Source: Halobacillus salinarum
Lineage (GTDB): Bacteria > Bacillota > Bacilli > Bacillales > Halobacillaceae
Length of the DNA stretch: 64,000 bases
Direction: 5' to 3'
Assembly: GCF_022919095.1 (NCBI RefSeq)
Contig: NZ_CP095073.1
Location: 1-64,000, forward strand
Positions 52,037 to 61,648 of the stretch are shown piece by piece; within the stretch, counting starts at the first letter, position 1, and each line of letters begins with the position of its first letter. The notes below the pieces were generated by a model. That model had not been told where the DNA came from and did not search any database. It saw nothing but the letters and a program-made list of their open reading frames with translations. Made by a program: the position numbers and the translations under genes.

Positions 52037-52507
52037 ATGAATATGTATTGCCAAAGTGCTTTCCACCAATTAGAAATTGTGATCGCTTCTATTTCTGAAA
52101 TGGCCGGACAGCTGAATAGTGAAGACCTTGATTTTCGTCCTGCTCCCGGCAAACGATCCATCGGTGAATTATTGACACACCTCGCTACAATACCGGCATC
52201 CGATGGAAAAATTGCTGAAGAGGCAACCAAGGAAGAGATGGAAGCTTTTTACCGTTCGATCTCACTCCCTACTATCAGCGACATCTTAGAGGCAATGTTT
52301 ACTCACTTTTCCCAGTTGAAGACCCAGTATGAGAATTATACAGAAGATCATTTGTATACCGAAACATCTTCATGGTGGGGTGTCACCTACTCACGTTTTG
52401 AATGGCTTTTGGAAATCGTTGCTCACATGTATCATCACCGGGGACAGCTCCATGCCATGTTAGTCCTTTTGAACAAAAAAGACCCGGAAGTACTCTTATT
52501 TGAATAA
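52037..52507 (+). CDS. DinB family protein
   Basis: 156 residues, four-helix DinB/YfiT bundle. The metal-site histidines are visible: one in GELLTHLATIPA and two in HMYHHRGQLHAML. Family members are thiol transferases (bacillithiol-linked) or metal hydrolases. ATG follows AAAGAGGT. Monocistronic with a terminator. Confidence 0.85.
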   Translation: MNMYCQSAFHQLEIVIASISEMAGQLNSEDLDFRPAPGKRSIGELLTHLATIPASDGKIAEEATKEEMEAFYRSISLPTISDILEAMFTHFSQLKTQYENYTEDHLYTETSSWWGVTYSRFEWLLEIVAHMYHHRGQLHAMLVLLNKKDPEVLLFE

Positions 52508-52516
52508 CCTAAAAAA

Positions 52517-52548
52517 AGCTGTCGAGAATATGCTCGACAGCTCTTTTT
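52517..52548 (+). terminator. intrinsic terminator of the dinB-like gene
   Basis: AGCTGTCGAG / CTCGACAGCT stem with T run. Confidence 0.85.
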
Positions 52549-52644
52549 AATCATTAGATACGTTTAAAGGAGAAGCGTAAATCTTCCCTTCACTAATATC
52601 ATCGGTTTCGTTGTTCCACTCCACTACTTCCATTTAATCGGTAT

Positions 52645-53538
52645 TTAATCGGTATTTCCCGTATTTGTCTGAAGATCTTCCTTATATGCATAAGAGAAAA
52701 GCAGGGAAACTAAAATCCCACCGCCGATTAAGTTACCAATACTTGCGGGGATTAGATTAAACAAGATGTACTCATACCACGCATATTGATTTGAAGACAG
52801 AATGCCCATACTAAAATAGCCCATATTGGCGGCACTGTGCTGGAAATTGCCTGCAACGAATAAGATTACGGGCAGCATCGTTCCAAGAAATTTGCCCGTA
52901 ATGTCCCGCGCAGCTGTCGTAAGAAATGCAGCCATTCCGATCAGCCAGTTCGCTAGGATGCCGGACACTAATATCTCAAACCACCCGATCATCCCGCTCT
53001 CCATAAATTTCATCTTATGGTCGAGAAAGACAGCCAGTTCACTGTAAAATTTCGGGGAAAGCGACGCCGATAATTGAATAAAGACGGCAACGAGAAATGC
53101 GCCTAAAATATTTCCGATATAGGCAGAAGCCCAGAACTGATAAATGGATTTCTTTCTCAGTCCGCCTTTATTAAATAAATACGATGGAAGCAAAACATTA
53201 ATTTCCGTAAAAAGCACAGAACCAGAGATGAATACCATGGCATAGCCTGCTGCAAAGCCTATCCCTGACAGCAGATGAGATACTCCTTTAGCTTCTACAC
53301 CAATAGCGAGCAGAATAGAAAAAACAGCCCCGAAAGTCATAAATGACCCAGCCGTTAAGGCTAACAAGAGCTGGGAACGAAAGGGTTTATATAAATGGTC
53401 ACGACCTTTTTCACCGAATTCATCTACAATTTGGGAAGGAATGTAAAATTGTCTTCCTGGCTCATCCACTTTTTCATTTAAAGGCACTTCAAAATCATCG
53501 TTTTGTTTATTTTGATGGTCCTCCTGATCATTGTTCAT
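52645..53538 (-). CDS. formate/nitrite transporter (FNT) family channel
   Basis: 297 residues. A charged N-terminal tail of about 45 residues precedes six helices of the FNT fold; typical segments are GSVLFTEINVL, GILANWLIGMAAF and NFQHSAANMGYFSMG (with the central pore His). Conducts small weak acids such as formate, nitrite or hydrosulfide. The long hydrophilic tail puts it with the YfdC-like subgroup. ATG at 53538 has GGAGGG six bases upstream. The stop lies in an 11-base tandem duplication (ATACCGATTAA twice). Confidence 0.88.
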   Translation of the reverse strand: MNNDQEDHQNKQNDDFEVPLNEKVDEPGRQFYIPSQIVDEFGEKGRDHLYKPFRSQLLLALTAGSFMTFGAVFSILLAIGVEAKGVSHLLSGIGFAAGYAMVFISGSVLFTEINVLLPSYLFNKGGLRKKSIYQFWASAYIGNILGAFLVAVFIQLSASLSPKFYSELAVFLDHKMKFMESGMIGWFEILVSGILANWLIGMAAFLTTAARDITGKFLGTMLPVILFVAGNFQHSAANMGYFSMGILSSNQYAWYEYILFNLIPASIGNLIGGGILVSLLFSYAYKEDLQTNTGNTD

Positions 53539-53668
53539 AGCCATCCCTCCAATGTTTCTGCTATTCCCGGTTTTCTATCTTTATAACCTCCATAAGCAGG
53601 CTTGGAATAATATTGAATCCATTGAAGCATATTATAACTATTATGAACCATAAAAAAGGGGCATCGTT

Positions 53669-53845
53669 ATGGCACAAAGAGAAGAAGTATGCATCGCTTG
53701 TGATGGACGGGGTTTATTAGTCGATGATGAAGAGTGGAGCTATACGTGTAAAATTTGTGATGGGACAGGCATCATGCCACAGGATGGCATACCTGCTAAC
53801 CGTCAGCCGGCAGATGTTGATGAAATGAATCGAATTTTAGACTAA
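53669..53845 (+). CDS. small DnaJ-type zinc-finger protein
   Basis: 58 residues. Two CxxCxGxG motifs (CIACDGRG and CKICDGTG) 19 residues apart would bind one zinc, as in the DnaJ finger, YuiA and anti-TRAP (RtpA). After them comes a Pro/Asp-rich tail ending MNRILD. AAGGGG is 7 bases before ATG. Anti-TRAP blocks the trp attenuation protein, but no trp gene is near and the ends differ, so the role is open. Confidence 0.75.
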   Translation: MAQREEVCIACDGRGLLVDDEEWSYTCKICDGTGIMPQDGIPANRQPADVDEMNRILD

Positions 53846-54020
53846 AAAAGACGGCTTCCCCTTTTGGGAGAACGTCTTCAAGCTTACAGGTATAATAGGA
53901 GTTTTGTTGAAGTTTTGAAAATTAAATCAAAGTATTTTGACGCCCAGCTATAAGATTTCTCTCTATCCAGCAAGACTTTTCTGGTTGGAGAAGAGTCGTC
54001 TTTTCATGACAATATTTTAG

Positions 54021-54138
54021 TGGGGGTGAATATCACGAGACTCCAGCGGAAAACGGGCGCGCCGAGATCCCGCAGCGTGGTTTTCGCGAGGAAGCTCGGA
54101 CGTTCGTCCGCGGAAAGCGAAGTGATATTTGCCCCCGC
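54021..54138. repeat. GC-rich structured intergenic repeat, about 118 bp
   Basis: Ends are inverted: TGGGGGTGAATATCAC at 54021 and GTGATATTTGCCCCCG at 54122. The inside (GAGACTCCAGCGG, GCGCGCCGAGATCCCGCAG, GAGGAAGCTCGGACGTTCGTCCGCGG) can fold into further stems. GC content is far above the flanks. From memory, similar elements are scattered in Bacillaceae genomes. Two related hairpins flank it (about 53848-53877 and 54166-54194, both AAGACG..TTCCC/GGGA..CGTCTT). No long ORF inside is credible. Confidence 0.65.
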
Positions 54139-54200
54139 GGTGCATAATAAACATCTTATAGAATAGAAGACGCTTCCCCTTTTGGGAAAGCGTCTTATTA

Positions 54201-54326
54201 TTAATGCACGTTCGGCAATGCTTGCTTGTCTTCGGTCATGAGCTCTATAAATAGCTGGGCAAAATAAGGATCCCATTGTGTTCCTTTTCCTGCTTCAATA
54301 ATACTTAAAGCCTTTACTTCTGTCAC
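54201..54326 (-). pseudogene. C-terminal remnant of an HD-GYP-like protein
   Basis: The minus strand reads VTEVKALSIIEAGKGTQWDP followed by YFAQLFIELM and a stop at 54201. A GTQ[FW]DP-x-hydrophobic end is typical of HD-GYP phosphodiesterase domains. Only about 40 codons remain and no start or catalytic HD/GYP part is present upstream (54327-54451 holds nothing readable), so this is a decayed gene next to the structured repeat. Confidence 0.45.
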
Positions 54327-54451
54327 ACAGCCACAATAGAACCAATGGCATAGTTTAACAGGATTCGTTTTTGAATGGAATAGAACAGAACGATCCCATG
54401 ATTGTCTCCCTTTACGTTTATAAACTTATGATACTTGGTTGAAAGGGAGAT

Positions 54452-54484
54452 AAAAAGCCTGAATGCACAGGCACTCAGGCTTTT
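54452..54484 (-). terminator. intrinsic terminator of the ABC/DUF4064 cluster
   Basis: AAAAGCCTGA / TCAGGCTTTT stem with T run on the minus strand just after the stop at 54492. Confidence 0.85.
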
Positions 54485-54491
54485 CATTACT

Positions 54492-54941
54492 CTAATAGCT
54501 TTCAGCAGAACTTTCCGTTACTGTTTTATTTTTAGACTTGCGTACTAGCGCGGTAATTCCGGCAATTAAGTAAAAAATTCCGCCGAAGAAGTCCACGATC
54601 GTAAGCAGTGTGGTTACAATGGCAGTAATAATGAGAATAATGCCTGCTGCTTTCGGTTTTTTATCTCCCCTGAGAAATATAATCGTCAAAATACCGAGAA
54701 TCAACCCAATTAATGACATGATGAGCACGAATGTGGCCCCGGCAAATAGGAAATCCAGCACTTTATCAACGGAAACATTGCCGGCTCCCTGCATATCAGG
54801 ATTGGAATTCAGTCCTTGTTCGATCTGGTTTTTAATTTCTTCATTATCTTTGAGCGACATCACCCGGAAGCTGAAAAAACTCATAATCGCATATACAGCC
54901 AGTCCGATTGAGGTTAACACCATTTCTGCGGTTCGATTCAT
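54492..54941 (-). CDS. DUF4064 membrane protein
   Basis: 149 residues with four helices (VLTSIGLAVYAIMSFFSF; LFAGATFVLIMSLIGLILGILTI; AAGIILIITAIVTTLLTIV; GIFYLIAGITALV), the DUF4064 layout. It directly follows the ABC permease gene by 20 bases and is likely part of that operon. Function unknown. AAAGGAGGAA precedes the start. Confidence 0.82.
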   Translation of the reverse strand: MNRTAEMVLTSIGLAVYAIMSFFSFRVMSLKDNEEIKNQIEQGLNSNPDMQGAGNVSVDKVLDFLFAGATFVLIMSLIGLILGILTIIFLRGDKKPKAAGIILIITAIVTTLLTIVDFFGGIFYLIAGITALVRKSKNKTVTESSAESY

Positions 54942-54961
54942 GATTATTCCTCCTTTGCTTA

Positions 54962-55921
54962 TTAAGTACTTGCTACGTCACGTTTCGTAAAGAAGCCCCA
55001 GGCTAATCCAACAAAAAGAATAAAATAAACAGCTAACACGGTTACAGAAAATGGTAAAGTGAGGTCCTCAATAATGGGTGTACCCTCAAAGAAGGTCGTT
55101 AAGTCTGTATTTGCAAATAAAATATATTTAGCCCAGTCTTTTGTACTTAAGAAAGCCACAATGGCATTGCCCGACATCATTAAGAAAATCGCCACCCCGA
55201 TAGCTAGAGAACTGTTTCTAAATACCGAGGAAATCATAAAGGCAAAGGTAGCCATCATCAAAAGATTCACCGAACCGAGTAAATATTGAAAAACCGTGTG
55301 CTGGAATATCGGTGCCTCCTTGAATTCCCCTGCTTGCTTAAAGAGATAAGTCTGAGAAAGACCATCAATACCAAATAACGCTGAGCCGGTAATAAATGAT
55401 AAGACATAAAGAAAGATCAGCATCGTTAAAGCAAAAATCAACACCGACAAGTACTTAGCAAGGAGGATTTTAGTTCTTGAAATGGGCCGGATCAGCAGCA
55501 GCTTGATCGTTCCCCATTTAAACTCGTTCGCTATGGCACCCGCCGCTACGATGATCGTAAATAGACTGATAATGGAAATATTATTTTTATTGTCTTTAAT
55601 AAAGCTCCAGACATCATAGGTTCTCGGCTTAATATTGTGCTCAATCCTGTACTGGTTTTCTTCTAGCTGAGGAGGAGTAAAATCCCCGCCTCCTTGAGCA
55701 TTTTCCTGCATGCTCTTCTTAATATCTTCATTTTCTGCCTGTAATTCCTGCTTCCAATCGTCGCCTGCAGCTGCGGGATTGTTGGTAAAAGAATCGTTCA
55801 CCTTCATGAATACCCCAAATCCAATGATAAATAAAGCAAGAATTCCGAACATAATCCAGGTAGAAATCTGCGAATACATTTTCATCTGTTCGTTTCTTAT
55901 TAATTGAAATAAATTATTCAA
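54962..55921 (-). CDS. ABC-2 type transporter permease
   Basis: 319 residues. First helix near residue 22 (WIMFGILALFIIGFGVFM), a long outer loop (about 45-110) and five more helices; the motif ANEFKWGTIKLLLIRPISRTKILLAKYLS is typical of ABC-2 exporters. Works with the ATPase encoded immediately upstream (8-base overlap). Such pairs export lantibiotics, bacitracin-like drugs or lipids. Confidence 0.88.
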   Translation of the reverse strand: MNNLFQLIRNEQMKMYSQISTWIMFGILALFIIGFGVFMKVNDSFTNNPAAAGDDWKQELQAENEDIKKSMQENAQGGGDFTPPQLEENQYRIEHNIKPRTYDVWSFIKDNKNNISIISLFTIIVAAGAIANEFKWGTIKLLLIRPISRTKILLAKYLSVLIFALTMLIFLYVLSFITGSALFGIDGLSQTYLFKQAGEFKEAPIFQHTVFQYLLGSVNLLMMATFAFMISSVFRNSSLAIGVAIFLMMSGNAIVAFLSTKDWAKYILFANTDLTTFFEGTPIIEDLTLPFSVTVLAVYFILFVGLAWGFFTKRDVAST

Positions 55922-56834
55922 TGGCTCCCTCTCCTATCAGATCCAAGAATTTTTCCTCGAGGGTTGTCCGGTTCACATTTACACTGAAGACATCCATCTG
56001 GTTATGAACAAGCTCTTTAATCAGGAAGGGTATATCCTCCCTTTTTATTTGAAACAATAACGTATCCTGCTCTACTACTGCTTCCCTGCCGATAAATTCT
56101 TCGACCATTTCCTTTGCCTTCATAAGCGGCGTTACTTCTAAGCGGACTTCCTTCTGGTCACTTTCCTGTAAAGCATCATTAACAGATTGAATGGAAATGA
56201 CTTCGCCGTTTTTGATAATACCAATCCGGTCACACATCATCTCCATCTCTGAAAGAATGTGGCTTGAAACGATCACAGCCACTCCTTCCTCCTCAGCTAA
56301 ACGCCGAATGTAGGAGCGGATTTCACGTATTCCTGAGGGATCTAATCCGTTCGTTGGTTCATCAAGAATCAGCACAGAAGGATTATGTAATAAGGCTTGC
56401 GCAATCCCAAGACGCTGCCTCATGCCTAAGGAATACTTGCCTACTTTGTCCTTCAAGCGGTTTTCCAGTCCGACAAGCCGTGCTACTTCCTTAATTCTTT
56501 CCTTCGTAATCCCCGGGATCATTCTCGAATAATGGAGGAGATTTTTCCACCCGCTCATAAATGGATACATTTCAGGGTTTTCTACAATGGCCCCGACGTG
56601 CTTGATGGCTTGCTTGTATTCCTTTTGGATACTGTGGCCTTTAATTACAATATCCCCGTCTGTAAGCTTCATCAAGCCGACCATCATTCTAATCGTAGTG
56701 GTTTTCCCCGCTCCATTCGGTCCTAGAAATCCAAACACCTCTCCACTGTTTATGGAAAAATCGATGCCTTTAATGATCGGTTTGTTATTGATCGTCTTTT
56801 TTACTTTTTTTATCTGCATCACTGGTTGTTCCAT
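55914..56834 (-). CDS. ABC transporter ATP-binding protein (BcrA/YxlF-like)
   Basis: 306 residues. Walker A GPNGAGKTTT, Q-loop IVENPEMYPF, signature YSLGMRQRLGIAQAL, Walker B VLILDEPTNGLDPSG, H-loop VIVSSHILSEM. The C-terminal part is of the drug-exporter (DRA) type. ATG at 56834 lies 8 bases after GGAGG. First gene of a three-gene operon with the permease and the DUF4064 protein. Confidence 0.92.
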   Translation of the reverse strand: MEQPVMQIKKVKKTINNKPIIKGIDFSINSGEVFGFLGPNGAGKTTTIRMMVGLMKLTDGDIVIKGHSIQKEYKQAIKHVGAIVENPEMYPFMSGWKNLLHYSRMIPGITKERIKEVARLVGLENRLKDKVGKYSLGMRQRLGIAQALLHNPSVLILDEPTNGLDPSGIREIRSYIRRLAEEEGVAVIVSSHILSEMEMMCDRIGIIKNGEVISIQSVNDALQESDQKEVRLEVTPLMKAKEMVEEFIGREAVVEQDTLLFQIKREDIPFLIKELVHNQMDVFSVNVNRTTLEEKFLDLIGEGAIE

Positions 56835-56933
56835 GTCATGCACCTCCTCTTCTACTCATCTAATGTACGTATAAAATGGAATCGCGTTTCAATTATTTTC
56901 TAGTTTTCTACAAAAGAAATGTTCATCCTCGAT

Positions 56934-59900
56934 TTACTCCCATTTCTTTAAAGCAGTCCACATCTTTTTCAACTTTGTCTCGAGTTTTCGTTCGCCCGGT
57001 TCCTTCTGTTTCTTCCATTCATTGTAGCTAGCAACAGTGATTAACAGGAAGCCGGCAACAAGCAGGTAGACCCACCAAGGCATGTTTCCCCAAAAGGGTC
57101 GTGTCTGATACATCACATTAAAAACCAGCACGCCCATACCTACAAAGAAATAAGATTTTATTTTCAGCTGCATGCCTGAAATCATAGAAAGAAGCGACAA
57201 CCCACCAATAATCCAGGCATCATAGATGGTATGGCTATCTATTGCATCTATAACCAAATAGGCAGAGAGAAACAATAATACTCCCCACTGAACATAATTA
57301 AAGGAAGCTCGGTAGGACCTCCACGTGTACAAACGAAAAGCTATCATGACTAAGATCACCGGCAGGACACGAAGTTCGGCTTCAATCAAATCTGGTATGT
57401 TTGCTTCATAGGCTCCTAACACCATTACATAAGCTGTGTATAGACTTCCAGCAGCTAACGTTTGAAAAATTCGTTCTGCTAGCGGCACGAAAAGACGTTT
57501 TGAATGTATGATCAACCAGCATGCTAATAAAAGGAGCGGCAGGATTTTCAGCCAGATACTATCTTCAAAACGAATCAGCGCACAAAGCAATGGCACATAC
57601 ATCACAGCAGTAACACTGTAGGGATCCAGCTGTTTTTTATCCTTTTTCCATTCCACAAGCAAGGGGTAGAAATGTCTCCCTGCCACTGTCAGCACAAAAA
57701 AACCGGCCGATACAAAAACGAACCAAAGCATTCGGCTGACTGCCTCAGAGAAATTCAGCCACATCATTACTGAAGCCAGTAAGGGAAGGAATTGGATCCA
57801 CGGCCATTTTCTAATCTGAAGGAAATAAAGATTCAAAACTATATAACCGATGAGTGGAATGAGTTCCAGATCAAAAAGCTCTCCTTCGTGGTAAATAAGG
57901 TTAACCAATCCTACTAAGGAAAAAGGAACAATAAACCATTCGATCCTCCGCTTCCAATCCACAGGAACAGCCACCCAAACACATGTAAATACGAGGCTTG
58001 AAGCAAGCCATACATAGGTGATAGAAATCAGCGGCCATAATTCGTAATAAAGCCACACACCGAAAAGTAATAAGTGAACCACACTCATCCCCACATATAA
58101 TAACAACTTAACCTGCCATTCTTTGTCTTTCTTTAACGCACTATAAACATAGACTGCGACAGGTACGAGCAGCAAAAATGGGTGCACGTCCGTATCAATG
58201 AGCAAACCGATAAAACAATGGGCAATGATAACAGGCAGAGCAATATGCGCAACCCAGAAAAAATACGGCTCCATGGACTTCCATCTCTTCCTCCCAAGGG
58301 TGCCTAAGCCGATCAGCCAGATGGGTGCCCCCATTAAATAAAGGCTGACGCTTTGAAAGTATTCAATGGCAAACGTACTGATCAACGACACGTAAAATGA
58401 AAAAGCTGTGATAGAAACGAGCGCCCATAGGAAATGCACTTTGGAATAAACAACCAGCCAGGCAAAGAGAACCATTCCTACGGCAAGAATCAGCGGCCTT
58501 ACTAACACAGGATCCAGAACCGGGTCAAAAACTGATTGAGCAATCGCAGCAGCGTACACGGCCTGGCCGCAATAGAAGCTTGCTATTGCTAATTCTTTTT
58601 TCTTTGTTCGTCCCCAGCCGAGGGAGATTCCAATGATAAGCAGCCCTGCAATCGCAAACATGCCGGAGGTACCGATATGATCCTTAAAGACAAGTGTATG
58701 TTCCTCCAGCCAGGGCAGCCAAGCTAAACATGCCAGAATAAAGCTGACCGGGTGCGTCCACTTAGCAGCTGCTGCTACGTCTTTATTTCTGTCCAGTTGA
58801 TACACTAATACCGAGAGGGCGCTAACAATGATAAGCATAAAAGCAAGCTGCACATGATGCTGCATCTGAATAGTGTAGCTCATGCAGCCAGCCAACACGA
58901 GGAGCGATAAAAAGAAGCTGCTCTCCTTCACAGCGGTCAGCCACTTCTGTTTTGCCAGCAAACCTAAAGACACATTTACTATGACTGCCGCTGCAAATAA
59001 AAACCATTCAATCGGAACGATATCGATCCATTCTCCAAACTCCCCTAGTGCAACAAAAAGAAAAACAGCCGTTAAATATTCAAACAACTTTTGCTTTGTA
59101 ATATTCGTCAAAATAAAATAATTTACTGCCACTGCCAGATAGCCTAAGCAAAGCAGGAGGGAAGCTTCGCCATAGTGAAGAACAAACCCTTCAAAGCTTA
59201 TATAAATAAACGCACATAACGAGATGAACCCACTAGCGTATATAAAAACTTTCTCCGTAATCCCGTCTTCCTTTACAGCTGCCGCAAACCCTATGTACAA
59301 CAATCCAGTCAGTGCATAAATGAATACATCAAACTCCCGTAACGGAGAATGCTCTGTGAATTGATAGATTCCATAAACGAAAAGCAGACAGAAGACAAAC
59401 TGATATTCCTTCCTCTTATACACATAGACCATAGCCATGTATAAACAAGCCGTAAGAATGACATTCACGCTGTAAATAATTTCATTGTTATAGAAAACAA
59501 GCATAAGCAGAGTGGAGAGCACTAAGTTCGCCTGGGCATAAACAGGGATTTCCTTGATAAACAACTCGATTTTATTTAAGGAACGGAAGCGGAAGCAGCT
59601 CCACAACAGGACACCATTAAATACCATAATCCCTAAATAAAACACATCCACAGGAACGCGAGCTGTCTCGAGACCAAAGCCAACTGCTAAAGAAAGAAAA
59701 ACAAACGAGACCCAAACAAATAACCGCGAACGGTGAACAACTGCATTCCTAACAAAAACCGGCATAGGGAGAACTGTACCAATGAATCCAAGAAGATATC
59801 TCCCCTCCCCTTCAAGAGACAGATAAGATCCAAGCAGCTGAAAATATCCAATGGCCAAAATGCCAATCGGAATCAATAAGCTTCCTAATGTAAGAAACGC

Positions 59901-60347
59901 AAATGCTGTTTGTTTAATTTTTAACAGCTTTCTTGAAATGTAACTTAATCCGAAAAAGAATAAGGAAACAAAAGCAATGGAAAACACCTTCAACCCTGGT
60001 CCCATCTGCTCCCAATTGCTGGTAGCAACGACTAATCCACTAATCAGCAGCAGAACTACTCCTAATATGAGCGACCAAGTAATATTCCGTTCCCGAATTT
60101 GAGCCTTCGTTTTTACTTTTTTAGGCTTGGGCGGCTTAGGTTTCTGTGCTTGCTTTTCCTCAGGTTCCACTGAAACAGACTCCGCACTCTGTGATTCCGG
60201 GACAGAAAATATTTTGCTCTTTAAATAGTGTTGATGAGCTTCTTTAACTTCTTTGTACTTCTCTTGAGAAAGATATCCACGATCTTTTAGTACATGCAAT
60301 TCCTTACGAAAGGCTTCTTCTCGCTGCTTTTCGGAAAGCTTTTCCAT
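56934..60347 (-). CDS. giant polytopic membrane protein (SCO7613-like)
   Basis: 1137 residues. The first 90 are soluble: a short helical domain (EKQREEAFRKELHVLKDRGYLSQEKYKEVKEA has DUF2157-like form) and a Pro/Lys-rich linker (KPKPPKPKKVKTK). After that come roughly thirty hydrophobic segments. The annotation SCO7613 C-terminal domain-containing membrane protein fits this build; function is unknown. It is a single transcription unit. The shadow frames inside are artefacts of hydrophobic sequence. Confidence 0.8.
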   Translation of the reverse strand: MEKLSEKQREEAFRKELHVLKDRGYLSQEKYKEVKEAHQHYLKSKIFSVPESQSAESVSVEPEEKQAQKPKPPKPKKVKTKAQIRERNITWSLILGVVLLLISGLVVATSNWEQMGPGLKVFSIAFVSLFFFGLSYISRKLLKIKQTAFAFLTLGSLLIPIGILAIGYFQLLGSYLSLEGEGRYLLGFIGTVLPMPVFVRNAVVHRSRLFVWVSFVFLSLAVGFGLETARVPVDVFYLGIMVFNGVLLWSCFRFRSLNKIELFIKEIPVYAQANLVLSTLLMLVFYNNEIIYSVNVILTACLYMAMVYVYKRKEYQFVFCLLFVYGIYQFTEHSPLREFDVFIYALTGLLYIGFAAAVKEDGITEKVFIYASGFISLCAFIYISFEGFVLHYGEASLLLCLGYLAVAVNYFILTNITKQKLFEYLTAVFLFVALGEFGEWIDIVPIEWFLFAAAVIVNVSLGLLAKQKWLTAVKESSFFLSLLVLAGCMSYTIQMQHHVQLAFMLIIVSALSVLVYQLDRNKDVAAAAKWTHPVSFILACLAWLPWLEEHTLVFKDHIGTSGMFAIAGLLIIGISLGWGRTKKKELAIASFYCGQAVYAAAIAQSVFDPVLDPVLVRPLILAVGMVLFAWLVVYSKVHFLWALVSITAFSFYVSLISTFAIEYFQSVSLYLMGAPIWLIGLGTLGRKRWKSMEPYFFWVAHIALPVIIAHCFIGLLIDTDVHPFLLLVPVAVYVYSALKKDKEWQVKLLLYVGMSVVHLLLFGVWLYYELWPLISITYVWLASSLVFTCVWVAVPVDWKRRIEWFIVPFSLVGLVNLIYHEGELFDLELIPLIGYIVLNLYFLQIRKWPWIQFLPLLASVMMWLNFSEAVSRMLWFVFVSAGFFVLTVAGRHFYPLLVEWKKDKKQLDPYSVTAVMYVPLLCALIRFEDSIWLKILPLLLLACWLIIHSKRLFVPLAERIFQTLAAGSLYTAYVMVLGAYEANIPDLIEAELRVLPVILVMIAFRLYTWRSYRASFNYVQWGVLLFLSAYLVIDAIDSHTIYDAWIIGGLSLLSMISGMQLKIKSYFFVGMGVLVFNVMYQTRPFWGNMPWWVYLLVAGFLLITVASYNEWKKQKEPGERKLETKLKKMWTALKKWE

Positions 60348-60504
60348 TCTCTCCCTCCTAAAAAGATTGATTAAGTGTAATATTACACCAAAAGAGAATT
60401 CGTTTCAACCTTAAATTTCCAGCTACAGCGTCGAGAATGGAAGGCATCAGCAATCTTTGTTAAAATTAATTTCGAACCTAACTATTCTCTAGGGGGATGT
60501 ACCA

Positions 60505-61635
60505 TTGAAAATTGTATCTATTGAACCAACACCCAGCCCTAACTCAATGAAAATAAACGTTAACGAAGAGTTGCCCGGCATGGAAACTCATAATTATAAA
60601 AAAGAGGATGATTTAAGTAACGCCCCTCTGTTCATCCAGACCTTATTCAACATTGAAGGGGTAAAGGGAATTTACCACGTCGCTGATTTCCTTGCGTTGG
60701 AGCGGCATCCTAAAGTGTCCTGGGAAATGATTCTTCCCGAGGTTCGTGCAGCTCTTGGATCGGAAGAAGAAGCTGACAATCCGCCTTCTGATCAACCAAA
60801 AGCCCCTGCAGAGGCATTTGGTGAAGTGAAAGTATTCCTTCAAATGTTCCGCGGCATACCGATGCAAATTAAATTGGAAGACGGAGATGAAGAGAAACGC
60901 GTCGGGCTTCCTGAAGAATTTATGAACGCTGCGATGAAGGCAGGAGAAGCTTCAGATAACATGATCATGGAAAGACAATGGGTGGAACAAAGCTCTAGAT
61001 ATGGAGATCCAGTTGATATTGGCGAACAGGTTAAGGAAGAAATCACCGCCAGCTATGACAAAGAACGGCTTGAATCTCTTATTAAGCAAGCTTTCAATGA
61101 AGAAACAGAGCAAAATCCAGCTCCTTCAAAAGTTACGCTGGATACGCTCGATGATCCGGATTGGAAGGTTCGTTATGCAGCTTTAGACCAAATGGACCCT
61201 GCAGAAGAAGACCTTCCCGTATTGGATAAAGCGCTTCATGACGAAAAAGCCTCTATTCGACGCCTGGCCACTGCCTATCTTGGAATGATTGAACAGCCGG
61301 AAACCCTTCCATATTTATATAAAGCGATCAAGGATAAAACTGTAACCGTCAGAAGAACCGCCGGCGATTGTTTATCCGATTTAGGTTATAAAGAAGCAAT
61401 GCCTCACATGATTGAGGCGCTGCAGGACAAAAATAAACTGGTACGCTGGAGAGCAGCTATGTTTTTATTTGAGGTTGGAGACGAATCAGCTCTTCCGGCA
61501 CTTAGAGAAGCTGCAGAAGATCCTGAATTTGAAGTCCGTATGCAAGTCAATATGGCGATTGAACGAATTGCGGGCGGTGAAGAAGCTAAAGGCTCTGTCT
61601 GGCACCAAATGACCCAAGCGACTAAAAAAGAGTAA
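60505..61635 (+). CDS. cvfC: conserved virulence factor C family protein (CvfC/YpgR)
   Basis: 376 residues. N-terminal NifU-like (Nfu_N) domain (EPTPSPNSMKINVN to VKGIYHVADFLALERHP), a middle domain (VKVFLQMFRGIPMQIKLED) and C-terminal HEAT/PBS-lyase repeats (DDPDWKVRYAALDQM, DEKASIRRLATAYLGMI, DKTVTVRRTAGDCLSDLG, DKNKLVRWRAAMFLFEVGD). TTG start after AGGGGGA. It is followed at 13 bases by a bacilliredoxin gene, a linkage also seen in Bacillus, pointing to Fe-S or thiol homeostasis. Confidence 0.88.
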   Translation: MKIVSIEPTPSPNSMKINVNEELPGMETHNYKKEDDLSNAPLFIQTLFNIEGVKGIYHVADFLALERHPKVSWEMILPEVRAALGSEEEADNPPSDQPKAPAEAFGEVKVFLQMFRGIPMQIKLEDGDEEKRVGLPEEFMNAAMKAGEASDNMIMERQWVEQSSRYGDPVDIGEQVKEEITASYDKERLESLIKQAFNEETEQNPAPSKVTLDTLDDPDWKVRYAALDQMDPAEEDLPVLDKALHDEKASIRRLATAYLGMIEQPETLPYLYKAIKDKTVTVRRTAGDCLSDLGYKEAMPHMIEALQDKNKLVRWRAAMFLFEVGDESALPALREAAEDPEFEVRMQVNMAIERIAGGEEAKGSVWHQMTQATKKE

Positions 61636-61648
61636 AGGAGAATGTACC

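Noticed and set aside
52630-52655. 11-base tandem duplication at the FNT stop codon
   Set aside because: Real in the sequence, but it does not change the protein and is an ordinary slippage event.
54004-54276. 90-codon minus-strand ORF
   Set aside because: Spans the palindromic repeat and part of the HD-GYP remnant in the wrong frame; composition reflects the GC-rich repeat.
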